Positions 1-5,311 of a stretch of 5,810 nt of DNA are shown here, piece by piece. The stretch is from assembly GCA_023439605.1 (NCBI GenBank), contig JAEXNS010000289.1, positions 1 to 5,810 of the forward strand, read 5' to 3'. A program made the translations under genes and the position numbers. Below the pieces are notes generated by a model, which worked only from the letters and a program-made list of their open reading frames with translations, was not told the origin of the DNA and did no database searches. The DNA comes from Bacillota bacterium (GTDB lineage: Bacteria > Bacillota > Clostridia > Oscillospirales > Ruminococcaceae). Positions within the stretch are counted from its first letter, which is position 1. Each line of letters opens with the position of its first letter.

Positions 1-40
1 TCATTGCCCAATCAAATCTTACTAGTTTTTTTATCCCCAT
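1..40 (-). CDS. Start of a minus-strand gene, possibly Rpn-family nuclease/transposase (partial)
   Basis: Only the first 13 codons lie in the window. Read on the minus strand from the ATG at 40-38 they give MGIKKLVRFDWAM, and the gene continues past position 1. The start is supported by a perfect GGAGG (forward CCTCC, 49-53) 8 nt upstream and by a well-spaced promoter further up (87-115). The LVRFDWAM opening resembles, from memory, the N-terminus of Rpn family recombination-promoting nuclease/putative transposase proteins (PD-(D/E)XK fold), which often begin with a phrase like FDWAMK-LL and are common in gut bacteria. Thirteen residues cannot prove a family: that a gene starts here is fairly secure, the product is tentative. 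It diverges from the dockerin gene and is separated from it by repeat copy A. Confidence 0.5.
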   Translation of the reverse strand, partial: MGIKKLVRFDWAM

Positions 41-86
41 TTTGCTCGCCTCCTATGTTATATAAATATATTTTAATCTCTATTAT

Positions 87-115
87 ATTATAACCTTTTA
101 TCTTATTTTTGTAAA
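87..115 (-). promoter_or_regulatory. Sigma-A-like promoter for the minus-strand gene
   Basis: On the minus strand a TTTACA -35 (forward 110-115) is followed after exactly 17 bp by a perfect TATAAT -10 (forward 87-92). Transcription would start near position 80, giving a leader of about 40 nt that contains the GGAGG site at 49-53. A second TATAAT lies at 82-87 but is badly spaced from the -35. In such AT-rich DNA -10 matches are cheap, so the support comes from the spacing and the position upstream of a good RBS. Confidence 0.6.
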
Positions 116-280
116 TATATTAAAATAGAAATGTCCTTATAAAGTTTTTGTTGGAGTTTCAAACAAAAGGAATATTCAACAAAAATACACATTATATTCA
201 CTGGATAATTCTTTTTATTTGCCTTTTTTATTAATTTTTGTATTTTTTATTTGTTAATCTATTAACCCAACAAAAATTTT
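116..280. other. AT-rich intergenic stretch, no gene seen
   Basis: No open frame with a credible RBS, RNA gene or terminator was recognised. Minor structure only: a 6-bp inverted repeat GTTAAT-CT-ATTAAC (253-266), the decamer CAACAAAAAT twice (177-186 and 268-277), and an inverted pair TTTTTGTTGG (145-154) / CCAACAAAAA (267-276). All are low-complexity AT words and could be chance. Confidence 0.5.
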
Positions 281-462
281 ATTCGGTCTTGCACATTAGT
301 ATAAGGCGTTTCAATCTGCGAATTTGATTAAGCTTTCTGAACATCATAAGGCCGAGATGTTTTCCGAATGTCCAAGGCGACTAGAAAGCCAAGTCGACTC
401 CGCAGAGTCGAAACTCTTGCAAAACCATAAACTTTAACTTTAATTAATGGCTGAATAGTAAC
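281..462 (+). mobile_element. Repeat copy A: decayed MITE-like hairpin element
   Basis: The right part (about 341-462) matches copy C read in reverse. Both have an ATAAGGC/GAGATG-like head, a CCAAGGCGAC/CCAGGGCGAC block, and the identical 19-mer GACTCCGCAGAGTCGAAAC (396-414). Both then run through a CATAAACTTTAACTTTA-like tail to the terminal GGCTGAATAGTAAC (449-462). The central hairpin here is TCGACTC-CGCA-GAGTCGA (394-411), with a 7-bp stem and CGCA loop. The right boundary at 462 is firm. The left end has lost the GTTACTATTCAGCC terminus: a second ATAAGGC at 301-307, preceded by a weak match to the usual head from about 281, suggests two stacked or rearranged fragments. No target duplication is visible. 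It ends 37 bp before the -35 of the dockerin gene promoter. Confidence 0.65.
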
Positions 463-499
463 AAAATCGTAAAAAATTCTTACTTTTTTTTATTTTATA

Positions 500-528
500 T
501 TGACATCATTAAATATTATATGTACAAT
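500..528 (+). promoter_or_regulatory. Sigma-A-like promoter of the dockerin gene
   Basis: A perfect TTGACA -35 (500-505), a 17-bp spacer and TACAAT -10 (523-528). This is the best housekeeping-type promoter in the window. Transcription would begin near 535, leaving an AT-rich leader of about 75 nt before the ATG at 609. A tiny AATCA-TG-TGATT repeat followed by eight Ts lies in the leader, but it is too short to call an attenuator. Confidence 0.75.
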
Positions 529-608
529 TATATTATATTACCGTTAATCATGTGATTTTTTTTGTTTAATTTGTCAAATATCTAAAATTAGAAAGGACTT
601 GATTTGAA

Positions 609-1976
609 ATGCAAACATCACTTAATAGAACTCATATACGTAAAGCTTTAAGTTTAGTAGCCTGTTTTTCAATCGCTGTATCCACTGCTTCTTATGGGGG
701 ATTGTTCGTAAAAAATAAAGTATCAACAGTAGCAGCTGAAGCTGTCACTATTATTGGAGATGCAAATTTAGATGGGAAATTCAGCATAATTGATTTGCTA
801 TTTCTAAAAAGATATATGCTAAATCTTCAAACCATAACTCCTGATGGGGTTCTAAATTGTGATGTAAACCAGGACAAAATTATCGATTTAACAGATACTG
901 TAGCATTGATGAACCAATATTTAAATAAACCTTCTGCAATTGTAAGCGAAGTTAGTAATATAACTTTAAAAGAGAGCACTGTTACTACTGACAGCAAAAC
1001 TGCTGTCATAAATGGGCCCAAAATTACTATTGTTAATTCTGGAGAATACACTATTAATGGAAACTCTCAAGATGTTCAAATTATCATTAACACCCCTGTA
1101 ACTGACACTGGTTCTGTTGATTTGATATTTAAAGACACTATTATGAATGGAAGTACAGGAGAACCTCTTGTTTTAGTTGAAAATGCAGACAAAACAAAAA
1201 TTCAGTTTGAAGGTGCAAATACATTTAATTCTACATATGACACAGCAATTTCTGATTTTGCTGTTATTCACGCAAAAGACGATTTGACAATAAAAGAGTC
1301 TAGTGATTTAAATGCAACTGTAAACATTTCTTCAAAAGCAAATATGGGGATTTATTGCAATAACGATCTAAAACTAAATGGTGGAAACATAAGTATAACC
1401 ACTAATTCAGATATTAACGATTCTGATGCAATAAAAGCAAAAGGTGATATTTCTGCTAATACAAATATAACCATAGATGCTAGTGGTGACGGAATTAAAT
1501 CCACTAAAAGTCTACTTGAAATAAACGGTGGAAATTTAAACATTAAATCCGGTAAAGATGCTTTGCAAGCGGAAACTGAACTAAATATAAATGCTGGAAA
1601 TATTGTAGCATGTGGCGATAGAGGATTAACTGGAGTTTTAGCAGTAAATATAACAGGTGGCGAGGTTTTAGCAACCGCTACTGATTATCAATGTGAAAAT
1701 GTCTCAGCTACACAAACAACTCTTGTTCTTGACTATTGGTATGAATGGGCAAAATCAACTGAAATATCATTAAAGCAAGATGATATAGTTAAGTTTTCAC
1801 AAGTATCAAACAAAAAATTCACATATGCTATAGTTTCTGGTAGTCAGCTAACAACAAATTCTTCATACCAATTATTCACTGGCAGATTTCAAGTAATACC
1901 AGAAACTTCCTCTAGCTTTGATTTTACTACAGCTTCCTCTGTAAATAGATTTTCTAATCTATTAGCTACTGAATAG
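609..1976 (+). CDS. Secreted dockerin protein with Cthe_2159-like carbohydrate-binding beta-helix
   Basis: A 455-residue exported protein. Residues 1-45 look like a signal peptide: basic R7-K12, hydrophobic core about 13-31, and an AEA site at 43-45. Residues 49-107 form a type I dockerin with two Ca-binding loops. Loop one has D51, N53, D55, G56 and D62; loop two has D85, N87, D89 and D96, with K90 replacing the usual Gly. Helices follow each loop (LLFLKRYML; VALMNQYLN). From about 115 to 375 the chain is rich in Asn, Ile and Gly, with repeated turns such as LNGGNISI, GDGIKS and INGGNLNI. This is typical of the Cthe_2159-type right-handed beta-helix domain, known to bind cellulose and polygalacturonate. 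No catalytic motif is seen, so binding rather than cleavage is inferred. No LPXTG motif or S-layer domain is present; anchoring should be through a cohesin. The RBS AAAGGA (592-597) sits a rather long 11 nt before the ATG. It is monocistronic, followed by a terminator. Confidence 0.88.
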   Translation: MQTSLNRTHIRKALSLVACFSIAVSTASYGGLFVKNKVSTVAAEAVTIIGDANLDGKFSIIDLLFLKRYMLNLQTITPDGVLNCDVNQDKIIDLTDTVALMNQYLNKPSAIVSEVSNITLKESTVTTDSKTAVINGPKITIVNSGEYTINGNSQDVQIIINTPVTDTGSVDLIFKDTIMNGSTGEPLVLVENADKTKIQFEGANTFNSTYDTAISDFAVIHAKDDLTIKESSDLNATVNISSKANMGIYCNNDLKLNGGNISITTNSDINDSDAIKAKGDISANTNITIDASGDGIKSTKSLLEINGGNLNIKSGKDALQAETELNINAGNIVACGDRGLTGVLAVNITGGEVLATATDYQCENVSATQTTLVLDYWYEWAKSTEISLKQDDIVKFSQVSNKKFTYAIVSGSQLTTNSSYQLFTGRFQVIPETSSSFDFTTASSVNRFSNLLATE

Positions 1977-1991
1977 TAACTAAATTATCTA

Positions 1992-2023
1992 AAAACTCCA
2001 ATCAAAAATTTGATTGGAGTTTT
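1992..2023 (+). terminator. Intrinsic terminator after the dockerin gene
   Basis: Starts 15 bp after the stop codon. A perfect inverted repeat pairs 1992-2006 with 2009-2023. The core is ACTCCAATCAAA / TTTGATTGGAGT, flanked by As and Ts, with a minimal 2-nt loop that would open in RNA. The 3' arm runs into TTTTC and a further run of Ts. Ts also follow on the opposite strand, so it may work in both directions. Confidence 0.85.
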
Positions 2024-2079
2024 CTATACATTTTTTAACTATATTAAACTTTTTTGAATTATAGTTTAAAAACCATTTT

Positions 2080-2380
2080 GTTACTATTCAGCCATATGTA
2101 TAAGGCAGAGATGGTTTACCGAAGGTCCAGGGCGACCCGACAATGTCGTCAACTTAGTGAAAAAATTAAAGTTTTACTCGATTTTTTTCAAAAAATCGTA
2201 GGTTTCCAAAGGGAAACGCCCTTGGTCGCTTTCCGCAGAAAGCGAAATCCTTATGCTTTAAGAGCTTTTTTGCTTCTTTTTGCGATAGAAAAAGAAGCGG
2301 AGTTTGAGGCTGTGCCTCATAAATTGCCTCAGCAATTTGCTAAAGTTGACGACATTGACTGTTCAGCTACAAAATCATAG
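2080..2380 (+). mobile_element. Repeat copy B: long hairpin-rich MITE-like element
   Basis: The left end is firm: GTTACTATTCAGCC at 2080-2093. The first 58 bp (2080-2137) match copy C in reverse (3718-3661) at 52 of 58 positions. The right end is decayed. CTACAAAATCATAG (about 2367-2380) corresponds to the tail block CTACAAAATCGTAA of copy C, but the terminal GGCTGAATAGTAAC is missing and no target duplication was found, so the right boundary is approximate. The interior holds modules absent from A and C: a chain of six hairpins enclosed by a 15-bp outer stem (separate entry). A reading frame of about 108 codons runs across the element from a TTG at 2054. It has no RBS, and its sequence is dictated by the hairpins, so it is not called as a gene. 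Confidence 0.75.
2141..2357. repeat. Multibranched hairpin array inside copy B
   Basis: An outer 15-bp perfect inverted repeat pairs 2141-2155 (CAATGTCGTCAACTT) with 2343-2357. Inside it lie six local perfect hairpins in a row. They are 2179-2198 (CGATTTTTT stem, loop 2), 2202-2217 (GTTTCC stem, loop AAAG), 2226-2245 (TCGCTTTC stem, loop CGCA), 2272-2298 (GCTTCTTTTT stem, loop 7), 2305-2319 (TGAGGC stem, loop TGT) and 2321-2338 (AAATTGC stem, loop CTCA). A further small one, CGACA-A-TGTCG (2138-2148), overlaps the outer arm. Folded, this would be a long stem carrying a six-armed multiloop, in RNA or in single-stranded DNA. The function is unknown. Confidence 0.8.
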
Positions 2381-2414
2381 ATTAAACAATTTTTCTTTAT
2401 TTCACAAAAAATAC

Positions 2415-2444
2415 TTGAAAATTTTATAACAAAAATGTTATAAT
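2415..2444 (+). promoter_or_regulatory. Sigma-A-like promoter of the CE2-like esterase gene
   Basis: TTGAAA (2415-2420), an 18-bp spacer and a perfect TATAAT (2439-2444). Transcription would start near 2451, about 43 nt before the ATG at 2494. It lies just beyond the decayed right end of copy B and does not use element sequence. Confidence 0.65.
2424..2443. promoter_or_regulatory. Inverted repeat within the esterase promoter, possible operator
   Basis: A perfect 7-bp inverted repeat, TTATAAC-AAAAAT-GTTATAA, fills most of the spacer between -35 and -10 and overlaps the -10 box. A repressor bound here would block RNA polymerase. The words are AT-rich, so chance symmetry is possible, and no regulator gene lies nearby. 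Confidence 0.35.
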
Positions 2445-2482
2445 AAACTCTATAAGCTAATTCTTTAATTTGTTTTTTGATA

Positions 2483-2487
2483 GGGAG
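2483..2487 (+). promoter_or_regulatory. RBS that decides the esterase start
   Basis: GGGAG lies 6 nt before the ATG at 2494. An in-frame TTG at 2470 would add eight residues but has no Shine-Dalgarno sequence, and the GGGAG would then fall inside the coding region. The ATG at 2494 is therefore preferred. Confidence 0.75.
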
Positions 2488-2493
2488 CGTATT

Positions 2494-3582
2494 ATGTCTA
2501 ATAAAAAATTCATACCTGCAGGTAACGAAAAACTTATTTATAGCGGACGTATAGATTTTGAAAATAAAAATTCACCAAAAATATTTTTCCCTAGCTCCTT
2601 AATAAAATTTAATTTTACAGGAAAGTATCTATGCATAAATATAAAAAATCATTGTTTTACTGATCATAAAAACATAATTGGATATTTCATAGATAAAAAA
2701 GAAGGATTTTTCGAAGTAGAAATTAATAATGAAAATATAAATGTCGAAATTCCAATTGAAAATAATAAATTTGAACATGAATTCATATTATTCAAAAGAC
2801 AGGATGGTTCGCATTTTTTTGAATTTAATGGATTTTATATAGATGAAAAAGAAAATATTTTAACTGCTTCCCCATTGCCAAATCGTAAAATAGAATGTTA
2901 TGGTGATAGCGTATGTGTAGGATACGTAAATGAAATTATCGAAAATGTAGGCAAAGTAGATCCAGAAATCTATGACGGAAAATCGGATAATAGTTGGTTC
3001 TCATTTCCCACTATAACATCACGTCTCCTAAATACACAACTACACAATATCTCTCAAGGCGGTATGGCTTTATTGAACGGAACAGGATATTGCTTTTCTC
3101 CTTTTTTTAGTGGTTTAGAAACAATATATGACAAGCTTTGCTTTATTCCTAATTATCATCTTGATAAACCACTGAGTTCATTGACAAACTGGGACTTTAA
3201 TAATTATATTCCTAATTTAGTCTTGATAGCAATAGGTCAAAACGATACGCATCTTGATAACTCTCCTGATAATGATATCAGAGATTTCAACTATAGAAAC
3301 AAATGGAAATCTAAATACAAAGAAATTATATCTGTTTTATCTGGAAAATATCCAAAAACTAACTTTATTTTAATGACTACTATACTAATGCACGACAAAG
3401 AGTGGGATAATGCAATTGATGAAATTAAGTTTGAATTAAAGAATGAAAAAATTCATAGATTTTATTTTAGAAGGAATGGTCAAGCTACTCCAGGACATCC
3501 TCGAATACCTGAGCAGGAAGAAATGGCCGTTGAGTTAACCGAGTATATCATATCCTTAGGCGATGATATATGGATTAACTAA
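2494..3582 (+). CDS. CE2-like SGNH/GDSL carbohydrate esterase, cytoplasmic
   Basis: 362 residues from the ATG backed by GGGAG. No signal peptide or membrane segment is seen, so the product should be cytoplasmic. Residues about 7-115 resemble the N-terminal beta-sandwich of carbohydrate esterase family 2 (YSGRIDF, IKFNFTGKYLCINIKN). The SGNH domain follows: block I YGDSVCVGY with nucleophile S139, block II SQGGMAL with G189/G190, WDFNNYIPNLVLIAIGQND with N250 of block III, and C-terminal PGHPRIPEQEEMAVEL with catalytic H335. The usual block V Asp three residues before His is Thr (T332). CE2 enzymes are known to work with a Ser-His dyad, so this need not mean inactivity. CE2 members remove acetyl groups from plant polysaccharides such as glucomannan and xylan; the substrate here is inferred. 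Length and domain order fit the family. The gene stands alone between repeat copies B and C, and no intrinsic terminator is seen after it. Confidence 0.8.
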   Translation: MSNKKFIPAGNEKLIYSGRIDFENKNSPKIFFPSSLIKFNFTGKYLCINIKNHCFTDHKNIIGYFIDKKEGFFEVEINNENINVEIPIENNKFEHEFILFKRQDGSHFFEFNGFYIDEKENILTASPLPNRKIECYGDSVCVGYVNEIIENVGKVDPEIYDGKSDNSWFSFPTITSRLLNTQLHNISQGGMALLNGTGYCFSPFFSGLETIYDKLCFIPNYHLDKPLSSLTNWDFNNYIPNLVLIAIGQNDTHLDNSPDNDIRDFNYRNKWKSKYKEIISVLSGKYPKTNFILMTTILMHDKEWDNAIDEIKFELKNEKIHRFYFRRNGQATPGHPRIPEQEEMAVELTEYIISLGDDIWIN

Positions 3583-3584
3583 AG
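3577..3584 (+). repeat. Left 8-bp target duplication of copy C
   Basis: AACTAAAG directly abuts the left end of copy C and is repeated exactly at 3719-3726. It contains the last sense codon and the TAA stop of the esterase gene (AAC TAA AG). Confidence 0.85.
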
Positions 3585-3718
3585 GTTACTATTCAGCCAT
3601 AAAGGTAAAGTTTACGATTTTGTAGGGGTTTCGACTCTGCGGAGTCAACCGGGGCTTTCCGGTCGCCCTGGACCTTCGGTAAAATATTTCTGTCTTATAC
3701 ATATGCCTTAATAGTAAC
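3585..3718 (-). mobile_element. Repeat copy C: intact 134-bp MITE-like element
   Basis: Terminal inverted repeats: the left end GTTACTATTCAGCCATA (3585-3601) matches the reverse complement of the right end, GTTACTATTAAGGCATA (3702-3718), at 15 of 17 positions. The 8-bp direct repeat AACTAAAG touches both ends exactly, the mark of a transposition event. Inside are hairpins GACTC-TGCG-GAGTC (3633-3646) and ACCGG-GGCTTT-CCGGT (3648-3663). It lies opposite to copies A and B, hence the minus strand here. No room for a transposase: non-autonomous, mobilised in trans by an enzyme not in this window. Insertion fell just after the esterase stop codon, so no coding sequence was lost. The preserved target duplication suggests that this copy is younger than A and B. 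Confidence 0.85.
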
Positions 3719-3726
3719 AACTAAAG
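3719..3726 (+). repeat. Right 8-bp target duplication of copy C
   Basis: AACTAAAG, identical to 3577-3584, starts at the base after the right terminus GTAAC of copy C. Confidence 0.85.
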
Positions 3727-3816
3727 TTTTATAACAAACTTATATTTTCCATAAAGTATTAAGTATTTGTTCTTAAAAACGAAATATATATTAATAGATA
3801 ATTGTAAAGAAAGAAC

Positions 3817-3822
3817 AGGTGA
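3817..3822 (+). promoter_or_regulatory. RBS that decides the malQ start
   Basis: AGGTGA lies 4 nt before the ATG at 3827. An in-frame TTG at 3767 would add 20 residues that have no counterpart in the family and no RBS. No convincing promoter was found between copy C and this site. Confidence 0.65.
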
Positions 3823-3826
3823 TTTC

Positions 3827-5311
3827 ATGAGAAAAAGTGGTATTTTAATGCACATATCCAGTCTTCCTTCCCCTTTTGGTATCGGAACATTGGGACAAAA
3901 TGCATATGATTTTGTTGATTTTCTAGCTAAAACCAATACTCGTTTTTGGCAAATCCTCCCTATAAACCCAACTGGATATGGTGATTCACCATATCAATCT
4001 TTTTCTGTTTTTGCAGGCAATCCATACTTTATTGATTTTAACCTTCTTCACCAAAAAGGATTGTTAAAAAAGACCGATTATGAAACTATTCCTTGGATAG
4101 CCAACCAAAGACATATAGATTATACTTTTTTATTTGATCATGTATATAAGGTATTAAGAAAAGCATACTGTAACTTTTTCAAAGATTCTAAGTATGATTC
4201 TTTTGAACAGTTAAATAATTTTTGGCTAGACGATTATGCCCTTTTTATGGCTTTAAAATTCAAAAACAACCATACTTCTTGGTTTAATTGGGATGAAAAA
4301 ATAAGTCTTAGAGACAAAGATACAATTAAAAGATTAAAAAAATCCTTAGCAGATGAAATTGATTTTTATAAATTTATTCAGTTTACATTTTATGAACAAT
4401 GGACAAATTTAAAACAATATGCAAACAAAAACAACGTCGAAATAATAGGTGATTTACCTATATACGTTGCTTATGATAGTGTTGACGTTTGGGCAAATCC
4501 CGAATTATTTTTACTAGATGAAGATAAAAAGCCTATAGAAGTAGCCGGCTGTCCTCCTGACTTTTTTTCAACTACTGGCCAACTTTGGGGAAATCCCCTT
4601 TATAATTGGGCTTATCATAAATCTGCAAAATACTCTTGGTGGATTAAGCGTTTAAAACACGCTTCTGAAAACTTTAACGTAACTAGAATTGATCATTTTA
4701 GAGGTTTTGAAAGTTTTTATGCTATTCCATATGGTAATTCAACTGCTGAAATAGGTGAATGGCGAAAAGGACCTGATATTGAGTTGTTTGTAGAAGCAAG
4801 AAAAGAAATACAAAACCTACATATAATAGCTGAAGATTTAGGTTTTTTAACTCCTGAAGTTTTAAAAATGCTAAATAAGTCAAGATATCCAGGTATGAAA
4901 GTATTACAATTTGCATTTGACAACCCTTCAAATACTTATTTACCTCATAATTATACAAAAACAAACTGTATAGTATATACAGGAACTCATGACAATGATA
5001 CTCTATATGGCTGGGTTTCAAGTTTGCCTAAGAAAAATCTTTCTTTTTGTAAAAAATATTTAAATATATCTCGAAAAAAAGATATTCCTAAATCTGTTAT
5101 CAAATTAGCTTGGAGTAGTGTAGCTGATACTTCAATTGCACAAATCCAAGATTTTTTAAAATTAGATTCTTCCTGCAGAATGAATACTCCTTCCACAACG
5201 ACTAACAACTGGCAATTCAGAGCACTATCTAAAGACTTTACAGAAGAATTGGCAAAAGAAATATATAAACTAAATAAACTTTATAATCGAAACGGAGGAC
5301 TAAAAAAATGA
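3827..5311 (+). CDS. malQ: 4-alpha-glucanotransferase (amylomaltase), GH77
   Basis: 494 residues, about the normal length for bacterial and plant D-enzyme type GH77 proteins. It transfers alpha-1,4-glucan segments between malto-oligosaccharides in the cytoplasm, releasing glucose and making longer chains for phosphorylase. The start MRKSGILMHISSLPSPFGIGTLG is the classic family opening. Catalytic residues are all visible: nucleophile D289 in TRIDHFRG, acid/base E336 in IIAEDLG, and the transition-state Asp D389 in GTHDNDT. Other family blocks include GDLPIYVAYDSVDVWANPE, AGCPPDFFS, GQLWGNPLYNW and, near the C-terminus, RMNTPSTTTNNW. In the last block Ser stands where Gly is usual (MNTPG), a small oddity. 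The TGA stop overlaps the glgP start, so the two are translationally coupled. The gene is 100 bp downstream of the copy C target duplication; a promoter of its own is likely but was not recognised. Confidence 0.96.
   Translation: MRKSGILMHISSLPSPFGIGTLGQNAYDFVDFLAKTNTRFWQILPINPTGYGDSPYQSFSVFAGNPYFIDFNLLHQKGLLKKTDYETIPWIANQRHIDYTFLFDHVYKVLRKAYCNFFKDSKYDSFEQLNNFWLDDYALFMALKFKNNHTSWFNWDEKISLRDKDTIKRLKKSLADEIDFYKFIQFTFYEQWTNLKQYANKNNVEIIGDLPIYVAYDSVDVWANPELFLLDEDKKPIEVAGCPPDFFSTTGQLWGNPLYNWAYHKSAKYSWWIKRLKHASENFNVTRIDHFRGFESFYAIPYGNSTAEIGEWRKGPDIELFVEARKEIQNLHIIAEDLGFLTPEVLKMLNKSRYPGMKVLQFAFDNPSNTYLPHNYTKTNCIVYTGTHDNDTLYGWVSSLPKKNLSFCKKYLNISRKKDIPKSVIKLAWSSVADTSIAQIQDFLKLDSSCRMNTPSTTTNNWQFRALSKDFTEELAKEIYKLNKLYNRNGGLKK
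5294..5298 (+). promoter_or_regulatory. RBS of glgP inside the malQ end
   Basis: A perfect GGAGG within the last malQ codons, 9 nt before the ATG at 5308 and 12 nt before the next in-frame ATG at 5311. The spacing favours 5308, although either ATG could serve. Confidence 0.75.

Noticed and set aside
145..276. A further MITE with TTTTTGTTGG / CCAACAAAAA ends
   Set aside because: The 10-bp inverted pair is AT-rich, does not extend, has no target duplication and encloses nothing structured. Chance is the simpler reading.
541..565. Attenuator hairpin in the dockerin gene leader
   Set aside because: AATCA-TG-TGATT followed by Ts has at most a 4-5 bp AT-rich stem with a 2-nt loop, too weak to terminate.
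2044..2069. Second hairpin TTAAACT / AGTTTAA after the dockerin terminator
   Set aside because: 7-bp AT-only-like arms with a 12-nt loop; not distinguishable from background in this sequence.
2054..2380. An open frame of 108 codons on the plus strand
   Set aside because: It begins at a TTG without an RBS, spans repeat copy B almost exactly, and its amino-acid content is a by-product of the hairpin arms. Any similar database proteins would probably be translations of the same repeat.
2080..3718. Copies B and C as the two ends of a composite transposon carrying the esterase gene
   Set aside because: They are in opposite orientation and flank the gene, but the 8-bp target duplication brackets copy C alone, so C inserted on its own. 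Copy B has no matching duplication.
281..3718. CRISPR array
   Set aside because: The repeats are few, far apart, in both orientations and have no regular spacers; they are dispersed elements.
3727..3826. Promoter for malQ
   Set aside because: TTGTTC at 3767 has only poor -10 partners (such as TATTAA at 3789), and other TATATT words lack a -35. A promoter probably exists, but none could be placed.
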